Positions 55,157 to 63,330 of a stretch of 64,000 nucleotides of DNA are shown one piece after another. Numbering within the stretch: position 1 is the stretch's first letter; the number at the start of each line of letters is the position of its first letter. Below the pieces are notes generated by a model. That model searched no databases. It worked only from the letters and a program-made list of their open reading frames with translations, and was not told the DNA's origin. The translations under genes and the position numbers were made by a program. Source of the stretch: Alphaproteobacteria bacterium (GTDB taxonomy: Bacteria; Pseudomonadota; Alphaproteobacteria; Rhodospirillales; Rhodospirillaceae); contig QJZR01000012.1 in the NCBI GenBank assembly GCA_003246625.1, positions 558,001-622,000 of the forward strand, in the 5' to 3' direction.

Positions 55157-57322
55157 GTGACTCCCCGCCCCGAAGACGAATCCCCCGACCGCGCCCTCGA
55201 CCTTCTGTCCGAGGCGGCGGGAATTCACGCCTCGTTCTGGGACATCGGCGGCACCCTGCACGTCACCACGTCCGACGCCAAGCGCGCCATCCTGACCGCC
55301 ATGGGCATCGACGCGGACACCGACGCGCAGGCGGCGCGCAGCCTGCGCGACTGGCGGGAACGCCCCTGGCGGGAACCCCTGGCCCCGGTCACCGTGATCC
55401 GCCGCGCCTGCCCCGCCGACGCGGTGGCGGTGGAAATTTCGGTCCCCGACGAGCTGTCCTTTTCGCGCCTGGAATGGCACCTTTCGGTCGAAAACGGCGA
55501 CCGGCACGAAGACGCCGTCGCCGCCTGCGCCCTGCCGGTGGTGGCGATGGCCGACGTCGGCGGACGCACCCTTTGCCGCCGCCGCCTCGACCTGCCCACC
55601 CCCCTGCCCGACGGCTATCACGAATTGTCGGTGACCCTGGCCGGGGCCCAGGCGCACGGGCTTCTGGTACTGGCGCCGGACCGCGCCTTCGTGCCCGAGT
55701 GGATGGAGCGGGGCGAACGCCGCTGGGGCCTGTCCTGCCAGGTCTATGGACTTCGCCACGCCAAGGACTGGGGGATCGGCGACTTCGCCTCCCTCGCCGC
55801 CTATGCGAAAAGCGCGGGCAAGCTGGGCGCGGCGATGGTCGGCATCAACCCGCTGCATGCGTTGTTCCCGGTCTGGCCGGATGCGTGCAGTCCCTATTCT
55901 CCCTCCAGCCGGGTCTTCCTCAACCCGCTGATGATCTCCATCCCCGCCATTCCCTGCGCCGCCACCAGCCCCGGCCTCAAGCGTCTGACCTCCTCCCCCG
56001 CGGTCAAGGCGGCGCTGCGCGCGGCGCGGCGGAGGGACCTGGTCGATTATCCGACGGTCGCCGACCTCAAGGACAAGGCGCTGGCCGAACTCTACGAGGA
56101 CTTCCTGCAACTGCCGCCGGAAAGCCTGACCGACTTCGAGGAATTCTGCGCCGTCGGCGGCGACGCCCTGCGCCGCTTCGCCGAGTTTTCCGCCCTGCAC
56201 GAAACCATGGGCGGCCTGCCCTGGGACACCTGGCCCGCGCCCTTCCAGGACCCGGAAAGCCCCGAGGTCGCCGCCTATGCCCTGGCCAACGCCGAACGCG
56301 TCACCTTTCACGCCTTCCAGCAATGGCTGGCGGAAGCCCAACTGGCCGCCGCCGCCAAGGCCGCGCCGGGCGTCGGCCTCTACCGCGACCTCGCGGTGGG
56401 GGCCAGCGGCGACGGCGCCGACGCCTGGGCCAACCAGGGGGAACTGGTCAAGGGCGCCTCGTTCGGCGCGCCGCCCGACGCCTTCAGCGCGGTCGGCCAG
56501 GACTGGGGCCTGCCGCCGCCCCACCCGCACCGCATGCGCAACACCGCCTATGCCGGGTTGATCGCCGTCTTGCGCGCCAACATGCGCCACGCGGCGGCCC
56601 TGCGCCTGGACCACGTGATGGGCCTGATGCGCCTGTTCTGGATTCCCCGGGGCGCGCCGATCGGCAACGGCGCCTACGTTTCCTATCCCTTCGACGACAT
56701 CCTCGGCATCGTCGCCCTGGAAAGCGTGCGCAACCGTTGCGCGGTGATCGGCGAGGACCTGGGCACCGTGCCCGACGAATTCCGCGACCGCATGGCCCGC
56801 GAACGCCTGCTCTCCTACCGCGTCGTCTATTTCGAAAAATGGCCGACCGGCCTATTCAAGCGTCCCGACACCTATCCGCCGCTGGCGCTGGTCACCGCCA
56901 CCACCCACGACATGCCGACCGTCGCCGGGCACTGGCTGGGGCTGGACGTCGAGGCGCGGGCGCGGGCCGGGGTGTTCGGCGACGGCGCGGAGGCCGAACG
57001 CCAGGGCCGCGCCGAGGAACGCCGCATGCTGGCGGGGGCGCTGGCCGACCAGAACCTGCCCGCCATCGCCGCCGACGCACCGGCCTGCGGGGAAAGCCTG
57101 GAAACCCTGACCGACGCGGTGCACCGCTTCGCCGCGCGCACGCCGTCGCAACTGCTGATGATCAACCCCGGCGACCTGACCGGCGAGACCTCGCAGATCA
57201 ACCTGCCCGGCACGGTGAACGAACACCCCAACTGGTGCCGCCGCATGGCCACCGACGCGGCCAAGATCGCAGACTGCCCCAAGGTCAAGCGCGGGGTCGA
57301 CGCGATCAAACGGGAACGCTAG
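55157..57322 (+). CDS. malQ: 4-alpha-glucanotransferase MalQ (amylomaltase)
   Basis: Transfers maltodextrin segments, recycling the short chains left by GlgX. It has 721 residues from a GTG start with AAGGAGG nine bases upstream. The first 170 residues or so are an extra N-terminal domain, as in the long proteobacterial type. The GH77 domain follows with RLDHVMGL (nucleophile Asp), GEDLGTVP (Glu) and THDMPTVAG (Asp). The last 17 bases overlap the convergent amidase gene. Confidence 0.94.
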   Translation: MTPRPEDESPDRALDLLSEAAGIHASFWDIGGTLHVTTSDAKRAILTAMGIDADTDAQAARSLRDWRERPWREPLAPVTVIRRACPADAVAVEISVPDELSFSRLEWHLSVENGDRHEDAVAACALPVVAMADVGGRTLCRRRLDLPTPLPDGYHELSVTLAGAQAHGLLVLAPDRAFVPEWMERGERRWGLSCQVYGLRHAKDWGIGDFASLAAYAKSAGKLGAAMVGINPLHALFPVWPDACSPYSPSSRVFLNPLMISIPAIPCAATSPGLKRLTSSPAVKAALRAARRRDLVDYPTVADLKDKALAELYEDFLQLPPESLTDFEEFCAVGGDALRRFAEFSALHETMGGLPWDTWPAPFQDPESPEVAAYALANAERVTFHAFQQWLAEAQLAAAAKAAPGVGLYRDLAVGASGDGADAWANQGELVKGASFGAPPDAFSAVGQDWGLPPPHPHRMRNTAYAGLIAVLRANMRHAAALRLDHVMGLMRLFWIPRGAPIGNGAYVSYPFDDILGIVALESVRNRCAVIGEDLGTVPDEFRDRMARERLLSYRVVYFEKWPTGLFKRPDTYPPLALVTATTHDMPTVAGHWLGLDVEARARAGVFGDGAEAERQGRAEERRMLAGALADQNLPAIAADAPACGESLETLTDAVHRFAARTPSQLLMINPGDLTGETSQINLPGTVNEHPNWCRRMATDAAKIADCPKVKRGVDAIKRER

Positions 57323-58052
57323 ACGCGGGGACGGCGGATTCCACCGGCACCTCGGCGACCAACAGGACCTCGGCCTCGCTTCCGGCGCGGGCGATGTCGT
57401 TGCCGTCCGGCCCGGCGATGGCGCTGAGGCCGGTATAGGTCAGCGCCCCCTCGACCCCGACATAATTGGCATAGACGACGGGGACCGCGTTTTCCAGGGC
57501 GCGGGCGCGCACCGCGACGGAAGCCGCGGCGGTGTACGGCATCATGTTCGCGGTCGGCGCCAGGATCAGGCCGCATCCGGCGGCGGCAAGGCGGCGGGCC
57601 GGGTCGGGGAACTCCACGTCGTAACAGATCAGAAGCCCCGCCGACACCGCCCCCAAGGCGGCGGTGCGCAGCGCCTCGCCGGGGGTGAAGACGCGGCGTT
57701 CCTCGTCCCCGAACAGATGGATTTTCGCATAGTCGGCAACGGGATTTCCCGCCGCGTCCCACAGGGTGGCCATGTTGTAGACCGCGTCCCCGTCACGCCC
57801 CGGATAGCCGAGGACAAGGGCGATGCGATGGCCGCGGGCCAGGGCGGCGACCTCGGCCAGCGCCGCGTCGCCGGGACGCATCGCCAGTTCGGCGGTTCGG
57901 GCGCCCAGGGCATAGCCGGTCAGATACATTTCCGGCAGGACCAGGATTTCGGCGCCGCACGCGGCGGCGCCGCGCGCGGTGGCGGCCAGGCGGTTCAGAT
58001 TGGCGCGGATGTCCCCGGTCAGGGCCCGGCACTGGTAAACGGCGACGCGCAT
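57306..58052 (-). CDS. Nitrilase-superfamily amidase (carbon-nitrogen hydrolase)
   Basis: 248 residues. The catalytic triad is E41 (PEMYLTGY), K110 (YAKIHLFGDEE) and C143 (LICYDVEFPDPARR). The overall pattern resembles aliphatic or R-stereoselective amidases more than nitrilases; N-carbamoylputrescine amidase is a more distant option. No signal peptide, so it should act in the cytoplasm. It is last in the polyamine-type transporter operon, 66 bases after the binding-protein gene, which suggests it processes the imported compound. The 3' ends of this gene and malQ overlap by 17 bases. Confidence 0.87.
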   Translation of the reverse strand: MRVAVYQCRALTGDIRANLNRLAATARGAAACGAEILVLPEMYLTGYALGARTAELAMRPGDAALAEVAALARGHRIALVLGYPGRDGDAVYNMATLWDAAGNPVADYAKIHLFGDEERRVFTPGEALRTAALGAVSAGLLICYDVEFPDPARRLAAAGCGLILAPTANMMPYTAAASVAVRARALENAVPVVYANYVGVEGALTYTGLSAIAGPDGNDIARAGSEAEVLLVAEVPVESAVPASSVPV

Positions 58053-58076
58053 GGCTTTCCCCTTCCGCGAACGGCA

Positions 58077-58106
58077 CGGGGGCGACGGAGGTTTCCGCCG
58101 CCCCCG
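58077..58106 (-). other. Hairpin between binding-protein and amidase genes
   Basis: Outer stem cgggggcg / cgcccccg and inner stem cgga / tccg in the 66-base gap. No T run follows, so it is more likely an mRNA-stability structure for the 3' end of the abundant binding-protein message than a terminator. Confidence 0.5.
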
Positions 58107-58118
58107 CAGGAGCCGGAC

Positions 58119-59159
58119 TCAGTCGGCCTTCGCCTTGGTCCACACCGCGTCGTAGAGGCGGATCTTGTCGCCCAGGTCCTTGACCAGGGACAGCTTCTTC
58201 CGCACCTCGTCGGAGGGATAGAGGAAGGGATCGTCGCGCAGGCCCTTGTCGATCATCGGCAGGGCGGCCTTGTTGGGGGTGCCGCCGTGCAGCCAGTTGG
58301 CGTTCTGCGCCGCCACCTCCGGGCGCATCATGTAGGCGAAGAACTTCTTCGCCGCCGCGACGTTCTTGGACTTGGCCAACAGGCACATGTCTTCCTGGAA
58401 GCCGTTGGCGCCTTCCTTCGGGATGACGTAACCCACCGCATCGGGCTTGGAGGAGACGGTCTGCGCCGCCGAACCCGACCACCAATGCGCCACCGCGAAA
58501 TCGCCGTTGATCACCTTGTCGCCGATGCCGTCGGTCAGCAGGGCCGCCCAATAGGGCTTCGCCTTCTTGATGGTGTCGCGCGCCTTGGCCAATTCCTTCG
58601 GATCGGTGGAGTTGAAGGGGAAGCCGTTGTAGACCAGCGCCGCGCCGATGGTTTCGCGGATGTCGTCGAGCATGGCGATCTTGCCGCGCAGGGCCTCCGG
58701 CGGATCGAACACGATCTTCCAGCTGTTGACGTCGTAGCCCTTGGTCAGGGCCTTGTTGTAGATCAGGCCGGTGGTGCCCCAGTTGTAGGGCATGCAGACG
58801 TCATGCGCCTTGTCGGTCTCGGCCAGGAAATACTTCTGGTCGAGGTTCTCGTAGCCCTTGATCGCCTTCAGCCCGGCGGAGGTGACCAGCCCCAGCTGGG
58901 TCATGATGTCCTGCATGAACACCGAGGGGAACACGATGTCGTAGCCTTCGGCACCCGCCTGAATCTTGGCGAGCATTTCCTCGTTGGTGCCGTAGTTGTC
59001 GAGGGTGACCTTGACGCCGCTTTCCTTCTGGAAATCGGCGACCACCGCCGGGTCGATATAGATCGTCCAGTTGTACAGGTGCAGTTCCTCCGCATGGGCC
59101 TGGGAGCCCAGGGCCGCGGCAAGGAGCGCGGCGGCGGTCAGGTGACGTGTGATACGCAT
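58119..59159 (-). CDS. Polyamine-type ABC transporter substrate-binding protein (PotD/PotF family)
   Basis: 346 residues. A signal peptide ends SQAHA/EE (about residues 1-23). The mature start LHLYNWTIYIDPAVVADFQK is typical of spermidine/putrescine-binding proteins, as are CMPYNWGTTGLIYN and AVAHWWSGSA. The ligand cannot be fixed from sequence; related proteins bind amino acids, opines or other cations. ATG 59159 was chosen for GGAG about ten bases upstream. It follows the permease genes in one operon. Confidence 0.9.
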   Translation of the reverse strand: MRITRHLTAAALLAAALGSQAHAEELHLYNWTIYIDPAVVADFQKESGVKVTLDNYGTNEEMLAKIQAGAEGYDIVFPSVFMQDIMTQLGLVTSAGLKAIKGYENLDQKYFLAETDKAHDVCMPYNWGTTGLIYNKALTKGYDVNSWKIVFDPPEALRGKIAMLDDIRETIGAALVYNGFPFNSTDPKELAKARDTIKKAKPYWAALLTDGIGDKVINGDFAVAHWWSGSAAQTVSSKPDAVGYVIPKEGANGFQEDMCLLAKSKNVAAAKKFFAYMMRPEVAAQNANWLHGGTPNKAALPMIDKGLRDDPFLYPSDEVRKKLSLVKDLGDKIRLYDAVWTKAKAD

Positions 59160-59189
59160 GAGCAAACTCCATCGCATGAGAGGGGACAT

Positions 59190-60059
59190 CTACGCTTCGG
59201 TCTTGTGCTGGCGCGGCCGACGCAGCCACAGGGCGGCGCCGACCACCAGCATCGAGGTCAGAATCATCAGCACCGAGACCGCGTTGATCTCGGGGGAAAC
59301 ATTGCGTTTGATCGCACCGAACAGATAAACCGGCAGGGTGGTGGCGCCGACGCCGCAGGTGAAATAGGCGATCACCAGATCGTCGAAGGAAATCACCACC
59401 GACAACAGAAAGCCGCCGACGATGCCGGGCATGAGCTGCGGCAGGGTAACGCGGCGGAAGGTGGTCCACGGCCCGGCGCCGAGATCGGCGGAAGCCTCTT
59501 CCAACTGCGTGTTCATCCCCGCCAGACGCGCGCCGACCACCACCGCGACGTAAGAGGCCAAAAACACCGTGTGCGACAGGATCACCGAAACCCGCCCCAA
59601 CGGGAAACCCAGGGTGGCCAGGAACACCAGCAACGCGATGCCGAGGACGATGTCGGGGATGACGATCGGCAGGAACAGCGCGACGCGATAGGCGACGCGT
59701 CCGGGAAACCGGCAACGGGCCAGCCCCAGGGCGGTCATCGTGCCGACCACGGTGGCCAACCCGGCGGACGACAGCGCGATGATCAGGCTGTTGACCGCCG
59801 CGGGGCCGAGGTTGGGGTCGGAATACAGTTGCAGATTGTCCGACCCGGCCAGGTCGCGGGCGCGGTCGATCAGCCCCAGATTGGCCAGCACCCGCAGGTA
59901 CCAATCGAAGGTGAAGCCGTTCCAGGTCATCATGCTGACCGCGTTGTCGTTGAAGGAATAGACCACCAACATGACGATCGGCAGATAGAGGAACAGGAAG
60001 AAACCCCAAACGTGGGCGCCGAGGGCGACGGACGGCAGGGAAGCGCGGCGGCGAGACAT
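59190..60059 (-). CDS. Polyamine-type ABC transporter permease (PotC-like)
   Basis: 289 residues with six hydrophobic helices. The permease EAA loop (EEASADLGAGPWTTFRRVTLPQLMPG) and FDDLVIAYFTCG are typical of PotC/PotI proteins. The start overlaps the stop of the other permease gene by one base (TGATG), so the two subunits are coupled. One feature is a roughly 40-residue periplasmic stretch after the first helices (FDWYLRVLANLGLIDRARDL), somewhat longer than in E. coli PotC. Confidence 0.91.
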   Translation of the reverse strand: MSRRRASLPSVALGAHVWGFFLFLYLPIVMLVVYSFNDNAVSMMTWNGFTFDWYLRVLANLGLIDRARDLAGSDNLQLYSDPNLGPAAVNSLIIALSSAGLATVVGTMTALGLARCRFPGRVAYRVALFLPIVIPDIVLGIALLVFLATLGFPLGRVSVILSHTVFLASYVAVVVGARLAGMNTQLEEASADLGAGPWTTFRRVTLPQLMPGIVGGFLLSVVISFDDLVIAYFTCGVGATTLPVYLFGAIKRNVSPEINAVSVLMILTSMLVVGAALWLRRPRQHKTEA

Positions 60060-60970
60060 CAGGCGGTCTCCTTCCCTCGGGTTTCGCTGCGCGCCATGGC
60101 GAACAGGCACAGCAGGACAAGGGAGCTCAGCACCGTGGCGACGGCGGAACCGAAGGGCCAGTCCCGCGCCGAAAGGAACGCCTGGGCGAGCAGCGGCCCG
60201 ACCTGCAGGTCCTTGGACCCGCCGATCAGGGTCGGCGCGATGAAGTTGCCGAAGGACGGCACGAACACCAGCACCAGACCGGCGACCACCCCCGGCATGG
60301 CCAGCGGCAGAACGACGCGGCGGAAGGTCACCGCGCCGCCCGCGCCAAGATCGCGCGACGCCTCGATCAGGCGCAGGTCCATCTTCTCGATGGAGGCGAA
60401 CAGCGGCAGCACCATGAACGGCAGGTACTGATAGACCATCGAGATCACCACCGCGCCGGGGGTGTAGATCATCTGCAAGGGGGCGTCGATCAGCCCCAGG
60501 CCGCTCAGGATGTTGTTGACCAAGCCGTCGGCGCGCAGGATCAGCATCCAGGCGTAGACCCGCACCAGGGCGTTGGCGAAGAACGGCAGGGTGACCAGGG
60601 TCAGCAGCAGGAACTTGCGCCGGTCCGGTTGGCGGGCGATGTACCAGGCGGCGGGAAATCCGGCCAGCAGGGTGGCGAACGCGGTCGCCGCGGCGATGCC
60701 CGCCGACTTGGCGAAGATGCCCAGATAGACGAAGTCCCACTCGCGCAGCATGTCCTCGTTCGGCAAGCCGAAGATGCGGGCGTAGGAATCCAGATCGACC
60801 CGCCAGACCACCCCGCCATAGGTGCCGCGGGTCAGCAGGCTGTAGACCACGACGATGCCCACCGGCGCCAGGAACAGCAGCACGAACAGAACGAAGCCGG
60901 GGAACAGCTTGCCCATGCCGGGGCGCAGGAACGGCCGGTGCGGGCGGGCGAGAACGCGAACCAGATCCAT
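60059..60970 (-). CDS. Polyamine-type ABC transporter permease (PotB-like)
   Basis: 303 residues with six hydrophobic helices. The N-terminus is basic, followed by helix FVLFVLLFLAPVGIVVVYSL. The EAA loop is IEASRDLGAGGAVTFRRVVLPLAMPG, and PSFGNFIAPTLIGG is a PotB/PotH hallmark. It starts ten bases after the ATPase gene and overlaps the next permease gene by one base. Confidence 0.91.
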   Translation of the reverse strand: MDLVRVLARPHRPFLRPGMGKLFPGFVLFVLLFLAPVGIVVVYSLLTRGTYGGVVWRVDLDSYARIFGLPNEDMLREWDFVYLGIFAKSAGIAAATAFATLLAGFPAAWYIARQPDRRKFLLLTLVTLPFFANALVRVYAWMLILRADGLVNNILSGLGLIDAPLQMIYTPGAVVISMVYQYLPFMVLPLFASIEKMDLRLIEASRDLGAGGAVTFRRVVLPLAMPGVVAGLVLVFVPSFGNFIAPTLIGGSKDLQVGPLLAQAFLSARDWPFGSAVATVLSSLVLLCLFAMARSETRGKETA

Positions 60971-60980
60971 GCCGCCCCCC

Positions 60981-62060
60981 TCAGCGTTTCAAGACGCGCA
61001 GGTCGGCGGGGTCGTAGCAGAGGGAAATGTCTTCCCCCTCCACCGGGAACACCCCCGCCAGGGTGGTGAGGACACGGTCGCCATCCGCCAGTTCGACCGA
61101 CAGCCGGGTGGTGGTGCCAAGATAGATCGATTCCCGCACCCACCCCGTCAGGCGCGGCAGGGACGGGGCCGCCGAGGCCAAGCGCAGTTTTTCCGGCCGC
61201 AGGCAGACGGCGGTCGGCCCGTCGGCAAGGGCGACGGGCAGTTCCAGCAGGGTGCCCGCGTCGGTCCGCAGGCGCGTATCCCCGTTACGGGCGGACACGC
61301 TGCCACGGAAGATATTGATCTCGCCGACGAAGCCCGCGACGAACTCCGTCTCCGGCGCGTCGTAGATCTCGCGCGGGGACCCCACCTGTTCGACCCGGCC
61401 CTGGTTCATCACCACCACCAGGTCCGACATCGACAACGCTTCCTCCTGGTCGTGGGTGACGCAAAGAAAGGCGATGCCAAGGTCGTGCTGCAAACGCTTC
61501 AGCTCCACCTGCATGTCCTTGCGCAGCTTGCGGTCCAGGGCCGCCATCGGTTCGTCGAGCAACAGCACCCGGGGCCGCAGGACAAGGGCACGGGCCAGCG
61601 CGACGCGCTGCTGCTGGCCGCCGGAAAGCTGGGCCGTCTTGCGGGCGTCCATGCCGGTCAGGCGCACCAGTTCCAGCGCCTCGGCGACGCGGGAGGCGAT
61701 CTCCGGCTTCGGCACCTTGGCCACTTCCAGGCCATAGGCGACGTTCTGCGCCACCGTCATGTGCGGGAACAGGCCGTATTGCTGGAACACCGTGTTGGTC
61801 GGGCGCTTGTGGGCGGGCACCCCCTCCATCAGCACGCCGTCGATGAAGATCCCCCCCGCGTCCGGTTCCTCGAAGCCGCCGATCAGGCGCAGCAAGGTCG
61901 TCTTGCCGCAGCCGGACGGCCCCAGCAACGTGGTGAAGCGCCCGGCCGGAATGTCCAGCAGGACCTCTTTCAGGGCGTCGACGGTTCGCCCGTCCGGCGT
62001 CTGGAAGCTTTTGGAGACCGAGGAAACTTTGACGATAGGCGGCATCGGGGCGGCTTCCAT
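60981..62060 (-). CDS. Polyamine-type ABC transporter ATP-binding protein (PotA-like)
   Basis: 359 residues. Walker A GPSGCGKTT, signature LSGGQQQRVALARAL, Walker B LLLDEPMAALD and the switch histidine in VTHDQEEAL are intact. The C-terminal third is a TOBE domain (from about 270). The first gene of the operon, divergent from the peptidase gene. A second in-frame ATG at 62045 has a better ribosome binding site (GGAAG) and may be the true start. Confidence 0.92.
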   Translation of the reverse strand: MEAAPMPPIVKVSSVSKSFQTPDGRTVDALKEVLLDIPAGRFTTLLGPSGCGKTTLLRLIGGFEEPDAGGIFIDGVLMEGVPAHKRPTNTVFQQYGLFPHMTVAQNVAYGLEVAKVPKPEIASRVAEALELVRLTGMDARKTAQLSGGQQQRVALARALVLRPRVLLLDEPMAALDRKLRKDMQVELKRLQHDLGIAFLCVTHDQEEALSMSDLVVVMNQGRVEQVGSPREIYDAPETEFVAGFVGEINIFRGSVSARNGDTRLRTDAGTLLELPVALADGPTAVCLRPEKLRLASAAPSLPRLTGWVRESIYLGTTTRLSVELADGDRVLTTLAGVFPVEGEDISLCYDPADLRVLKR

Positions 62061-62235
62061 CCGTCGGAACGTCTGGTTAAAATCAGTGCAACGAAAATCG
62101 ATGCATATTGTTTATGCAATCTGCGGCACGCCGTGATGTTCGTCAAGAACAATTTTGCTTCGATGTTTGTTGACTAACATTTTTGCCTCCGCCATCCTGG
62201 GAACGCCGCCTTCACAATCCCGCGAGGACACGCCC
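62061..62235. promoter_or_regulatory. Divergent control region of transporter operon and peptidase gene
   Basis: 175 bases, A+T-rich from about 62085 to 62190. It contains tgcata-ttgtt-tatgca (62102-62118) and atgtt-tgttgact-aacat (62162-62179). Either could be the operator for the RpiR regulator encoded downstream. Confidence 0.5.
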
Positions 62236-63330
62236 ATGCCGGTTTCCGCCCCTTCGACCCATTCGCCTTCCGGCAGGCCGCGCGCCCGCGGGCTTGGGTT
62301 GCCCTTGCCCGGAACGCCCGGCCCGTTGAACGCGATCACCGACGTTCCCGGGGTCACGGTGGGGACGACCACGCTGTCCGACGACGCCGTGCCGTCCATC
62401 CGCACCGGCGTCACCGCGATCCTGCCGCGCCCGGCGGCGGATCTGCTGTCCCCGGTGTGGGCGGGGCGCTTCACGATGAACGGCAACGGCGAGATGACCG
62501 GTACCCACTGGATCGACGAATCCGGCTGGTTCACCGGACCGGTGACCTTGACCAACACCCTGTCCCTGGGCGTGGCGCACCACGCGACGAACCGCTGGAT
62601 GATCGACCGTTTCCGCCCCCGCCTGGAGGAAAAGGGCCTGTGGCTGCTGCCGGTGGCGGCGGAGACCTATGACGGCTGGCTCAACGACATCTACGGCCAG
62701 CACGTGACCGAGGCGCATGTGCTGTCCGCCATCGACGGCGCCGCCGGCGGCCCGGTGCCGGAGGGCTCGGTCGGCGGCGGCACCGGCATGATCTGCTACG
62801 AGTTCAAGGGCGGCACCGGCACCGCGTCGCGCCGCCTGACCGCCGCCGGGCAGGAGATCACCGTCGGCGCGCTGGTGCAGGCCAACCACGGCCTGCGCCC
62901 ATGGTTGACGGTGTGCGGCAGGCCGGTCGGCGCCGAGATGCCGGGGGCGACGGTGTGGACGCGGGAGAAGGGTTCGATCATCGCGGTAATCGCCACCGAC
63001 GCGCCGCTGCTGCCGATCCAGTTGCAGCGCCTGGCGCGCCGCGCCGCCATCGGCATCGGCCGCGGCGGCACGCCCTCGGGCAACAATTCCGGCGACATCT
63101 TTCTGGCCTTCTCCACCGCCAACGACCCCGGCCCCCTGCCCGAGCCGCGCCGCCTGAGCCTGGAGGCGATCGGCAACGACCGTCTGGATGCGATTTTCAT
63201 GGCGGTGGTGGAAGCCGTCGAGGAAGCCGTGCTCAACGCGATGCTGGCGGCGGATCCCTGCACCGGACACATGGGCCGCCATGTCGCGGCGATCGACGGC
63301 GCCCGGCTGGCCGAACTGGTGCGACGGTGA
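62236..63330 (+). CDS. P1-family self-processing aminopeptidase (DmpA/BapA type)
   Basis: 364 residues. N-terminal-nucleophile hydrolase related to L-aminopeptidase/D-esterase DmpA and beta-peptidyl aminopeptidase BapA. The expected autocleavage and catalytic serine is S285 in SGNNSGDIFLAF, which would give a large alpha chain and a small beta chain beginning at Ser. NGNGEMTGTHWIDESGWFTGP and SVGGGTGMICYEFKGG are typical. No clear signal peptide, so probably cytoplasmic. ATG 62236 has GAGG nine bases upstream; the frame is open from 62155. It overlaps the regulator gene by one base. The nylon-oligomer hydrolase NylC is in the same broader family. Confidence 0.9.
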   Translation: MPVSAPSTHSPSGRPRARGLGLPLPGTPGPLNAITDVPGVTVGTTTLSDDAVPSIRTGVTAILPRPAADLLSPVWAGRFTMNGNGEMTGTHWIDESGWFTGPVTLTNTLSLGVAHHATNRWMIDRFRPRLEEKGLWLLPVAAETYDGWLNDIYGQHVTEAHVLSAIDGAAGGPVPEGSVGGGTGMICYEFKGGTGTASRRLTAAGQEITVGALVQANHGLRPWLTVCGRPVGAEMPGATVWTREKGSIIAVIATDAPLLPIQLQRLARRAAIGIGRGGTPSGNNSGDIFLAFSTANDPGPLPEPRRLSLEAIGNDRLDAIFMAVVEAVEEAVLNAMLAADPCTGHMGRHVAAIDGARLAELVRR

